Of a DNA stretch of 64,000 bases, positions 24,101 through 35,199 are shown in pieces (within the stretch, counting starts at the first letter, position 1; every line of letters starts with the position of its first letter). Source of the DNA: Fasciolopsis buskii (lineage: Eukaryota > Platyhelminthes > Trematoda > Plagiorchiida > Fasciolidae); contig LUCM01008480.1 in assembly GCA_008360955.1 (NCBI GenBank), forward strand, positions 190,262 through 254,261. The letters are read 5' to 3'. Under the pieces are notes generated by a model, which saw nothing but the letters and a program-made list of their open reading frames with translations, did no database searches and had not been told where the DNA came from. The position numbers were made by a program, and so were the translations under genes.

Positions 24101-27100
24101 TCTTTATAATTGTTTTTGCTTATCATTTTTGTAAACCCGGAGAGAGCGTCACACTTAAAGCAGTGAACGAGGTATACGGTTTGGGACTCGGATTTCGATT
24201 GTTTCGTACCAATTCATCGTCAAAATCAGTGTTCGGCTGTACGGAATGAAAAACTGCTACAAACCGGTTCGATTAGAAATTAGTGTTTCGATGTCACTGG
24301 TATGGTTTACTTTTCCTATTATCGTTCTTGCGTCGGTTGTGAACAAAACACCTGTATGTCGGGAGATAGTGGTTGCAATTGGAAGTGCCGCGGATAAATG
24401 TTTATCACTAGGATATGCCAATCCGAATTTCCGGTTGGTTTGGAATATAGAATATCTGGGCACTACTTGGATTTCCTAATTTCCCTAAACAGAATATATA
24501 TCGCACAGATTTGTGGAACCGTGTCCGCCCAACAAATTTCAATGAAGAATGAATTTATTGTTCTTCACTAGACTCCCGATAGCTGGCACCTATTTAAAGC
24601 CACAGTAGTTTATTGGCAAGCCAAAAGGAAACGGATTTAATTCTGTCCATGTACTCTTAAAACCGGCTAAGCATCCGCTGCTCTGCTGCGCAAAATTCTG
24701 GCGTGTATTGCCACGTTACGTGCAGCAAACACTATCCATCACGATACATTTCAAGGTGAACAATCTCAGCTCCCAAAATACTAGCAGTAAACACTGAACG
24801 CTGATTCAGCCGGCCTAACTTTCTGTTCATTTATATTGTGACAACGTTTGGCGGCATGGTAAACCGTTTCGTGTCTCGAAATTCCGCGATAAAAAGCTTG
24901 TATATCTGTGTCACGTGAGTTTTCCCTCAAAGGATACATTTCACTACCGGTAATTTTCTTGATTGTGGATTATTCTCTTTTATCCTTACCGGCGCTACCT
25001 AGCACTTGTCAAACACTCGTCGAACAGTGAATTATGCAAATCACAGAACGTATTGCGCTGAGACCAATAACAAAGTATAACTAACCGCATCCAAATTTGA
25101 AAAAACACTAGTCTTAGAATTGGGTCTAACTTAAGTGATATTGCCGTTCATTTGATGTGATGTAACAGGCGAAAATTGTCATTACATGTCTCGTTTTTTA
25201 AAGAACAAGCCAGGTGACTTTGAAGACATTGTGAAGATGAGAGCTTTGGATGTCTTGCTTTGATGTACTTTTGATATGAAATATTTCACTGAAGAGTAAA
25301 CAAATCAGAGGGGGAAGCATATTACTGTTTACTGGAAAACTTGATGAAGTCATCTGAAATTAGTTTCCTCATTAAGCCGGGAAAAGCCTTCCGATAAAGT
25401 TTCCGATTTAATAGAATTCATAGCAGTTTATTGTTCTACTAAGTGTCTAACGGGAACGGAAATCTATCTCATGATGAAATCAAAAGGCGAGAATTTTTGT
25501 GTAATGTTTTTCTTTATCACACTTAAGTTGCTTTGGTTTGAGCGGAAAAAATGGATAGCCAAATCTCTGTTTAAAATTCAGTTTTTGACCAAACCGGGCC
25601 TAGGAAATAACTAAATAGTTCTATGATGTGGAACGCGGCGTCATGAAAGCTATCACCTGATTAGCATTTAACCCTTTCTCGGATAAACATGGAATCTATC
25701 AGGCAAACTAGCGGTGAGCTAAGCAGCATAGTGCAGAAGCACAAGTGTTTATGGAATTGAAAACACGGGGCATTTCGTTCGGTGATTTGCTTACTTCAGA
25801 AATTAGGCTGTCAAATACACACAGATCGTAAAATGCAAAGGTACGAACTATCGCTATCTAGTCGAAGTAGGCGTAGCAGGTCAGTTGTGAAAGAGAAAAC
25901 GCTTGTGCACTTTTGTGGACATCTGAAGGCAGATTAAGTTATACCTTTGGGTGCACACTCTTCAGCATATACCAGGAAGGCGGCTCAAATTTCGTAACTG
26001 TTTTGCGATGCAGATAATATTACCTTTTCGATATTTCAACAAGGCAACATATGCCATCGAAGTTCTTTCGAACCGTATACAGTTGTACGCTGTCAACAGG
26101 ATATTTGATTCTATAATCCTCCCCAGGGTTTTGCGGTCATGAATTTCGCCCTTCCACCACCGTCTATTGAACCCCAAAAACCGAAGTTTGACTAGGCAGT
26201 GTCTGAACTGATGCCTCCAAACGTCTGAGACAATTCTGACTCAGAAGGTGGTCTGTGCATTTCGTCTAGCGTAAACTAAACTGTTGCACTAAGCTAAGAC
26301 TAATAATATTTCTCTTTATTTAACTGGGTAATTCCAAAATCCTGACGAGCCTTGTCTGGAGCCGATGTAACTGAACTGACCGGATGTGATGCCCCATCGG
26401 TTGTAGATGACAAAATCGAGGGCAAGACGACAAACATCCTAGTATGCATTCTGAAATCTAATTTAATGTAACAAAAGCTATTTGATGCCTAGATATATAT
26501 AAATAAACAAGAATAATGGTCGCAAATTATGGTATGCCTCTTTGTCAGGAGGCGCCGGAACCGTTTTTGTTTGTTAGATGACGTTTGAATTTATTAAGTC
26601 TTGACAACCAAGAGGGCTTGGACAGATTCTTTGAGCAAGGTCGACAATGAGGCTGATTGTACCACATTAAGGGATATTTTGTTGCTTAACTTTCCTTTAA
26701 TTGCTAATATCTTGAACATAGGTGTGTTTAGAATGCTGGTAGACTAATTCCAAAAATTATCTTTGGGACAACGAAGCGCTGATAATTTCAACATAACCGG
26801 CATCTTGGATGGAGCATCCATAACTATCACACCGATTCCATTCAATTATGGCTTCAACTGTTGGTTACATCACTCTGTTCTGTTATGAGTTATTTAAACT
26901 ATGTCATTGGAATCAAGTCAGTTGGACCAATAAGTAATGCACGGTTTCTTGTTCACCAATGACTGTAATCTTTTAGCAAGCAAAATATAAATCAGTGAGC
27001 TTACTTCTTCGAACTAATTGAGGACCTGAGAGGCTACGGCAAACTCGGTAATTCTAACAGTTAGCGTTTCAAGCTCAATGACTTGTTCACGTTATCAAAA

Positions 27101-29448
27101 ATGGCAGAAGATCACGAATAAACATATTTTGGATGAGTTATGGCTGTATTCGAAGTCTGTGCACCGCTCTTCTATTCTTTCGGATACTGTATGAATACCT
27201 GCAACTATTCACCTCAGCAATTCGTGAATTTTATTTCAGCCTGATTATGATAGCACTACGGGGCCGGTAAGATTCCTCACCAACTTTGGACTGAGTGGTA
27301 CGGTTGGACTCTGAAAACTCGATGACAAATTCCACCAACGAGTTAGCCAGGCCCTAACTTGCGTCCTAATTGATTACCCCATAGTGAAGACAAATGTGGA
27401 TCAAATTTAACTCACATTACTTCGCTGGTCACACACACTACAGTAGCTTTGCAAACACTTTATTTTTTCAAGCACTAGATCGTATCAGCTACGAGACAAC
27501 GAATTGTGTGAGAGTTTGATTGGCTGGCCAACCTTTCAGTTACACTGATCAGTATCACACAAATTTCGAAGCTATTACATTTGTCAGGCCACAGAGTGTA
27601 ACACGATTTCTACCACCTACACGTGTGCGAACATCATTTCAATAGAGTAGACTGATACAAATATTATCTATGGTAGTATGTTCGGAGAAACCGAGTCATT
27701 TAAAATGAAGCCTGTCCATTTTCTACAGAAAAATTAGTTTGCGAGCAAAATTCCCCTCCTGCTCAGCTCGGCTTGCGTAAAATATCCGTGGTCAAAACAT
27801 GAGACAAAAGTTATTCCACTAATTGTGCTCCCTTGAAAACCTACGTTTCTGCGATTTCTCTTCGTTGGATATTCACTTCGGAAGCATTGCACACGTACAA
27901 GAAATAGGTGGCAAGACAGTGCAAATATGCCAGCTGCACACGTTCATTGCAAGAATTCACGTTTTGTTGACTTTGTAAATGAAACGTCCAGCAGAAGCAT
28001 CAGTGCCAAGCATGTTCGCATTTAGATCCTACGAAACCGGTCGATGTTTATTTACTTGCCGTATGATTTGATGCTGCATCATCTACGGGTTTAACAGCGC
28101 GAAAGTAATTCAACTGGACGAAAAAGCATCGCTTACTTTGACCGGGACAAGGACGAGTTGTATCGATAAACGGACCTACTTAGAGACGCTTGACTGATTC
28201 AATCCATAAGGTGAAGCTAAAAGCGACATTCGAGGCTTTCTTAGCTTGTCCTCCTAAGAGTCGGCAAAAAATAATTAGATGAATACACCCTTACTCCGGA
28301 AGAAAATTCTCGACATCTGCGCGCAAATAACCTCGGTCCACCGTCCATGGAGTTTGGAAACAGCATCAATTGAAATAAGAGCTATTGATAACTTTCATGT
28401 AGAGATAAAAAGTCATGTTTCCACCGACTATTATTGATACAACCCTGTGCCTAATGAATTTTTCGAGAACTCCTGTGTTCTGCTCTGAGCCACGGGTGCT
28501 AAAATCTCCAAAGGCTGGACAGCATCAGTCTAAGCCGATTAACTGATAGGCAGAGTTGCAAAATAACTGAAAATGCTGTAGCAGTTTGTCGCTTATATTG
28601 TCGAATGGCGGTCGAGTGGAATAATGCACAAGCCTAAGAGAACCGGCTGTGTCGTCGTTCAAAATGTGTTCAAGAAATTAGTAACCAACGCTCCCGGTGG
28701 TTCTTTTACGACACAGTTTTGCAATGTCAGTTAGTCATGATTGATTTGATGTTTTAAAAAGGAATTAGCAATTCCATTTACAGCCTCTCCAAAGTTATTT
28801 CAACTGATTACTGTGTAATCTAAATACTATTCGCATTTGCTCAGGAAAACGAATCACCTTTGCCTTACCGTGTGTGTTGTTATAGTTGTCATTCAGCTGA
28901 ACTATAAACCCAATGATAATGCTACTTAGGGATGAGAAATAAATAATTTTTGCCTTAGTCACAGCTCTTCTGGTGCCGATCCACCTACTACCTTATATGT
29001 CGCAAAGCAGGAACGTTCTACTAGCAGTGTTTGAATAACGAAACCTTGGTTGAGTGAAAACGTTCGTGGAAGATCCGATATCATTCCTCATTGAGGGGCT
29101 TTTAATGGGTTCAGCACACATTCCGTCAATAACATAAACTAACACCGAACACTAGAGGATTTTCTCCATAAATTTATGTTTGCTAACAAGAAGCATATCG
29201 CACTATTTACGCAGCAAGTTGTAAACCTTTGTTCTTCTGGTCCAAAGCGCATTGTTGCTTTCGAGATGGCGGAATCGTTGGAACATCCAGCAGTTAACGC
29301 CAACCAGTGTTTACTAGTGATCAACCTAATGGTTTTCTTGATGTCCGAGTAATACAATCGCTGATCCGCACTCACTTATTCTCTATTTGCCCCTTGATGG
29401 TTCATATCAAATACAATTTAATTATTACTGGACTATTACTTCCGGTAT

Positions 29449-29495
29449 TATTATTATTACTGTTATTGTTATTATTATCACTATTATAATTCTTA
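29449..29495. repeat. (ATT)n microsatellite
   Basis: Imperfect TTA/TTG repeats. They create spurious Leu/Ile-rich reading frames. Confidence 0.85.
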
Positions 29496-30554
29496 TATCA
29501 TCATTTCTCGCAGTTCATCCAATTTTCTGCTTTGACTATCACGTGATAATACACAACCTTTTTTTAGGCTTTTAGGATAAATATGGTTATGCTCGAGAGT
29601 GTTTTTTGCCGATCAATAATGATCCATGTAAGAACAAATCAATTCATAAATTCCGAATTCGCTTGAGTCCTTTCAGATCTTGCAATACATGATTTGCTTT
29701 CTACTTTACGAACACTGATCATTTCTCCTTCCTGCAAAAGGTGCGTTAAGTGAGCATAAGTTATCAGAACATTACGCTGTGATGTCCTGGGAGCAACTTT
29801 TGGTGTACAAAACATTCATCCTGTTTAGATTGTGTTATTAATCTTCTTCGAATTATTTATTCATTCCCTTAAATTTCGTTTAGTGCAACAGCGAATAATC
29901 ACTGAACCAAAAGACTGCAAGATAAGGAACAAAAGACAAGAAACTTGACATCCCAGCGGCAGTCATGGACTAATGAGAATTTCTAACTCCCCACTTAATT
30001 ACTGTTTACACTTTTAGGAACAAAACACAAAATACTGGCTGCTGTTTGCTTTTGGGCATTGTTTTATTCATGATAAACCTGATCGTGTTCTCGGCAAGCG
30101 TCAAATTATTCAACTGTTATGATTGATTGAACAAGACAGAATTTTCGTTGATATTTGATAAGTTCATTTTTAATTTGAGAAAAATTATGACCAAAGGGGT
30201 ATTTTATACTGGTAAATAATCTCCGTTCACCTGTTGTCATGAATGAGTACGAACAAATTTAATGGATCACTTATTTTTGGTGTGAATCTGTACCCATATG
30301 ACAACTAGTCAGACAGATCAGTTTTTTGTTATTCACTTGACAACTGAAAACAGCGTAGCCGCAAATGTTGGAGGCCAACGCGAAAAGACGTGTTTGCACC
30401 ATTTTCTAACAAGACACTGAGGTTTTACCCGCCGATAGCCGTTGCTGTTTTACCAGCCATCTTCATTTTAGCTAAAATGCTAAAATTTTAACGGACTATC
30501 TAGACCTCTGTTGGTGCATACACAGAAAAGAAAATAAAAAACTGTAGAAAGCCA

Positions 30555-30588
30555 ATTCCGTCTGAGGCGAATGGGCCTCAGACGGAAT
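30555..30588. repeat. Perfect 14-bp-stem hairpin
   Basis: ATTCCGTCTGAGGC (30555-30568) and its exact complement GCCTCAGACGGAAT (30575-30588) are separated by six bases. The GC-richer stem stands out from its AT-rich surroundings. No gene, terminator function or repeat family is evident. Confidence 0.85.
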
Positions 30589-33500
30589 GGTTATACTGTC
30601 CGCAGTAACAAGGCGCACTGCCACTGATAGATTTTTCTGGTTTTCTGCAAATCAGGAATAGGGTTTTCCGCCACTTATAGTCTAATATACTCTGAGGTTT
30701 TATTTTCGTTATCATTTCATGGTAGGTACAGGTAGAAGAGGCAGTTTGCAAAAGTCAGGAAATGCGTTTTTCTTTCAGGCTACGTGTGGTTCCCGTACAC
30801 TGCATGCATGTTTTGTAATTTGGATTGTTTCGCACCGGATACGGTGTACCACGGTAATTTCCCCACAGTTGTAGGAAAAATGTTTTGCTCATGGAGGAAG
30901 ATAGTCAAAAACCAAGGCACAAGCGATTATCATTCGTAGGTAAAATGTTTCTTGCAAAATATTTGCTCTTATTGTTTCTTTTTAAACCCCTTAGCCTTTA
31001 GATGATTGGTTAATGTACCCTTTGATTACGTGTTCTACAAGTTTGGTTTCTACACCCTCCAACTTAAATTGGTTCGTTTTAACCACAGAGTACACGTGTG
31101 CAAGTTGATCGGAATTGCCTAGGGACAGTTTTAGATGACAAAAAGCCCAGTTATTTTCAACAAACTCAATATCTTTTCAATTAACCTGTTTCATAGGTAA
31201 TAAAGGAAAAATAAATATCCCTGCTTCTCGGTGAAAACAAAATAACAACAAGTTGTTTCAGTTGATTTTGATAAAGTCCTGCCCGTTTGGTGCAAACAAA
31301 ACGTTTTGTTTACCTCCTCTTTTGTTTGTTACTACCGCTAGAAAGTTTTGAAAAGAAAATTTGTTCACACCTGTGGAACCATTGTTCAAACCACCGTGGA
31401 TGAAAACTCAAATTATGAACCAACATCTCGTTACTTGCAGTTGTTTCTCTTTCTGTGAATATTACCCATGTTTTCCCATGCCGACATTGTCACTCCCCTT
31501 TACCTGTGTCTATTGCCTCACAGTCAGTCTACTCTCTTCATGGGTCTGTACGGTTCATGAATCGTGTGTGGCGTACCTAGTGTGTGAAAACAAAGTAGAA
31601 CAATTGTACCGCCATCATTAGTAATACAAGCAAAAATAACGATACTAATGTTAAAAATAGCAAAAGTAAGTCTACCTTTTGTGGAAACCGTATGTACAAA
31701 TGTATACGCTAACTGGTTCTGACAAACTGAAAGAAAATCAAACCGTCTTGCGTGTACTATTCTCTTATGGAAATCGACTTGACGTCTTCAACATGTAGAA
31801 GATGAAACCACATCACACGTTGGACATTCATGCCAGTCTAATCGGTCACAAGCACCCTGAGTGTGTGGACAAACGCGGATTCGATTTAACAAGTTGGTTG
31901 TTCAGTCAACTAAATAAGGCTAGTTTAGTGAGAATGGCGTCAGAGATGTTACGTAATTAACTCATCACATGTAATATGTTTGGGAGAAAGCTGTCCGTGA
32001 AAAAGAAACAATTCGACTTTGAGAAATTTGCATCTACTTTCCTCTCAAAATAATCTAAATTTTATGGCCACGCGATAATTTCGAATTTCGTGCCGATAAG
32101 TTTGGATCAAGGTGAATTTTATGCAGGTTTTGTGCAACAAAGAGGACTCCTGTCCTGTAGAAAGTTCCAAGTAGCAAGCGGACTACTCATGCTTGATCTA
32201 ATTGATTTGTAAACACTTTTGAAGACGATTTGATAGTCTCTCGTTTTCTGGAAATCTATTTGAAGAGGCCATGCACTTAATAATAATGATAGAAATCATA
32301 ATTCTTTCATTTCAAAGCTGTTCTCGACTAGATTTCGGATTTTTTGTTGGCGCTAGATTGAAATAATTTTGACGTGAAAAAAACAAAAATTTCAAGTGAA
32401 TTTCTCCGGGTTATTGCGCATTTTTGGATGTGCAACGTAGATGCATTTTTCTGAGCATTTCAAACATGTCTCCATTAGTGACGTGGACAACATTGAATGC
32501 CAAAATAAAAAGCAAACAAAACCGTCATTTTTTATTTTGAATAAAATGTTAGCCTACAACACTGTTTGAAACGTGCTTGTGGATGGAAAACCGTGGGTGG
32601 CTTCCACGAAACCGATATGAGTAAAGCTGTAGTGATACTAGTGAACCGCAGTAGCGTGATATCTGTAATCATCAATTCTGTTTTCTTCTCTTCCTAGAAG
32701 ATGTGGACTTCGTTTGCCCTCCTCCCTCTGAGGCTTTAAAAAGACCAATAACTTCTGATTTGTAACTTTGATAGAAAATATAAATTCAGGTTAGTATAAA
32801 TCGAGCAGGCTGCTAGAACATTCCTATTCGGATAACCGCATTGATGTCACTGAAAAAATTCGCTGTAATGAAGACACAAATAAAAATGAACCCTTTGTTT
32901 TCTTGCGAATTAATTTCTAGATCCGAATGTTTTCATTCGCTTTACTCTGTTACCCCTAAGGATGTTTTGAAATTACTGTACTATTTAACCTATATCGATG
33001 ATGGATATTGCCTAATTAGTGTAGCCAATGTTCGGTAATTTAGGGTAAGCCAATGCAAATAAATGAATGTTTTGACTTTGTTACCGTTGCTTTCGAGTCA
33101 TTGCTGGGCCAAGGCCAAGACTATTTAGTTAGAAAGGGTGTGGCTGTCATGATTTTGAACGATCGACCAAACGTACGCACTGTCTGAGGTACAGTTGCTA
33201 GATGAAGTCTAAGCTCCGATCAGAAAGAACGTGTATCAAGCTCTTTTTGACTGTGACAAAATCCCAAAAGTAAAGCGCCAATTTTACGCGTGAAAGGGAG
33301 TTCTTTCTGCTTCCTAAGTGTCATTCTCCCCTATGTGTAAATTTTTTTTTCGGCCTACTGGCAAGTTCCGTTGGCAATTTCAATGGAATTATTCTTGAGG
33401 TGGCTCTGCATTCTATAATGCATGATATAAACTCACAAACCTTACACCATGACCTAATTACCGGCTTCGATCTATGTTTTCCGCCATCATTCTACCTCCT

Positions 33501-33630
33501 TTATTGTCTCTCAGTCACTGTAACATATTTTAGTTACATCAGGAAGTTGGAATACTGCAAGCTTCGATGCCGATTCATGGTAATTGATGATATCGCGCCT
33601 ATCAAACGAATCCTTCTCATTTTATCTCAG

Positions 33631-33722
33631 GAATGTTTTTTAGTATTCGCAAGGTACGCGAGGTACATGGGGTATTCATGCCTAACGGAATTACGCGCTT
33701 CGACCAAGTCACACATGAGCAA
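33631..33722 (+). CDS. Candidate 92-base internal exon, unknown protein
   Basis: A pyrimidine-rich acceptor (ccttctcattttatctcag) ends at 33630 and a consensus donor (CAA/GTAAGTC) begins at 33723. Between them one frame is open, starting with two bases (phase 1) and ending in phase 0. It encodes 30 residues including IRKVREVHGVFMP and TRFDQVTHEQ. A second frame is also open but reads like noise. The protein is not recognised. A SINE copy begins only 37 bases after the donor. Confidence 0.4.
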
Positions 33723-33759
33723 GTAAGTCAATACCTGATCCAACAGTTCGCACTAGGTA

Positions 33760-33931
33760 GGCGGTGGCCAAAAGTATAAGGTCGTGGCGTTTGGACGTAA
33801 AGACCGCGGGTTCGAATCCTCGCACCGCCAGTCGTCTTCCCCACTAGGTATCCCTCTGCTGGCCGCGGGCCCCTTCCCGGAAATTGATGTATATTGCTGT
33901 TTCATCAATAAAAAGGAATTAAAGGATAGAG
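33760..33931 (+). repeat. tRNA-derived SINE, copy 3
   Basis: The head is ggcggtggccaaaagtataa with the complete A-to-B-box spacing and a perfect B box gggttcgaatcc. Then come the shared body (ctaggtatccctctgctggc) and tail (tttcatcaataaaaaggaat). It lies just downstream of the candidate exon at 33631-33722. Confidence 0.9.
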
Positions 33932-34307
33932 GACAAAAGGTTACACTATGCGAACTAGACAGTACGTTCATCTCGTCGGCATGTGCGCCGTTTTTCCAAC
34001 TGTTTCGGAATTATGTCGAAATTATTCAGACATATCAGGATCTAGTTGAATAGGCCTAGAACGTGTTCATCCTTAAATGGGCACATTTTTGCGAGCCTAC
34101 AGTAAGGTGCGTTAGTTTCCAGCCTGCCAACAGGTGTGCTGTTTTGAGGCATTATTAGAGGAAGATATGTCATTCTTAAATTTTGACAGTTTCGGACATA
34201 GTTCCAAATCACAGCTGAAAATGATATGGAGCTTCCGTCAGCCAACATCCATTCAAACGCGGATAAGATTACCACCACGACTTTGCTAAAGAACAGAAGC
34301 CGCGAAT

Positions 34308-34333
34308 TATATATATACATATATATATATATG
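34308..34333. repeat. (TA)n microsatellite
   Basis: Near-pure alternating TA interrupted by one C. It accounts for the Tyr/Ile-rich middle of a 146-codon minus-strand frame. Confidence 0.85.
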
Positions 34334-34931
34334 TTTATGTAACCAGCGGACAGATAGTCAGGTAGAGAATGAAACCAGTTAGTTAATGGGCTTGGAGATG
34401 CGTATATTTGACTGTTGCTTTTGTGGGGATCCATGCATAACTTAAGATGAAGTATCTTTTTGAAGTTTATTCGGTGGGACAACTAATTTGCACGCGTATA
34501 TTAATTTTTGTTACTTGAGTACCAAAAGTAAAGTAAACCTTGAAACAGCAGTGAGATTTATTAAAAAAGGATATTTTTTCTTCGGTAATGCTATCGAAGA
34601 AAAGCAAGCTGATCAAAACTCTTGAAAGACCACTTGAGTATTTTTAGAGGCTCCACCTTTGGTTACTCTGCTTGCACAAAGAAAAAAAGTTGCTTTTCAC
34701 CTCTCTTATCACCAATGGATTCCTCGTTTCACTGCGTTATTCCATTTCGCAGGAATAGCCAGTTTATTTGGTAAGTGACGGACCATTCTCGTCATTTTGC
34801 TTTGTTTAGTAGATTTTGACCAATCTATGTATATTTGGAGTGGTATCTCACTCGGCAGTTCTCGATGAACTATCTTTCACCAATCTTACTTTTTAATGCT
34901 CTCTTCACCGGACATTTTTCCTTTATCACAG

Positions 34932-34941
34932 ATTTGGCTGA
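34932..34941 (+). CDS. Candidate terminal coding exon of the NPF-like precursor (Phe-Gly-stop)
   Basis: A strong acceptor tract (gacatttttcctttatcacag) ends at 34931 and is followed by A TTT GGC TGA. Joined to the AG left by the 13989 donor, the A completes an AGA Arg codon. Phe, an amide-donor Gly and a stop follow. That is the expected end of an NPF precursor, though here without the usual dibasic site after Gly. An AATAAA polyadenylation signal lies at 35043-35048. The implied intron is about 20.9 kb and would contain the candidate exon at 33631. The match is only ten bases, so chance cannot be excluded. A similar string at 50553 has a much weaker acceptor. Confidence 0.45.
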
Positions 34942-35042
34942 ACTAGTCTCAAATCGACCAGTGCATGGAAATCAACGTCAAATCTAGTGAAACACTCCAG
35001 TGAACTGAGTTTCCACTTGCCTGTGTTCTTCACGACGCGATG

Positions 35043-35048
35043 AATAAA
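35043..35048 (+). promoter_or_regulatory. Possible polyadenylation signal
   Basis: AATAAA about 100 bases after the candidate Phe-Gly-stop exon. It fits a terminal exon but is a common hexamer in AT-rich DNA. Confidence 0.3.
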
Positions 35049-35179
35049 TTTGGCTTCAACCAATCTATGCCAAAGTTGTTCTATTTTCCGTGTTTCCCCG
35101 AATGCTCCTTCTAAGCATGAACTCACGTTTGGATAACAAATTTGCTCATCAAAACTGCCACACACAAGCCCTCCCTCAT

Positions 35180-35199
35180 TCTCTCTCTCTCTCTCTCAC
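35180..35199. repeat. (CT)n microsatellite
   Basis: About nine to ten CT units. They produce a Ser/Leu-rich spurious frame. Confidence 0.8.

Larger units (their letters stand above)
21260..33630. other. Long gene-poor stretch
   Basis: Nothing convincing apart from the small repeats listed separately. Frames up to 130 codons (23137-23529) occur but are within chance expectation and lack splice or motif support. A B-box-like ggttcgaatcc at 21814-21824 lacks a matching A box and acceptor stem. Confidence 0.35.

Noticed and set aside
29307..29575. Hydrophobic Leu/Ile-rich open frames
   Set aside because: Produced by the imperfect (ATT)n repeat, so not evidence of a membrane protein.
33753..34053. 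Open frames overlapping SINE copy 3 (both strands)
   Set aside because: They translate SINE sequence. Similar Gly/Arg-rich peptides appear at every SINE copy (4483-4665, 49765-49965, 57827-58012, 58389-58769).
34042..34482. 146-codon minus-strand open frame
   Set aside because: Its middle is translated (TA)n microsatellite and the rest has no motif or splice support.
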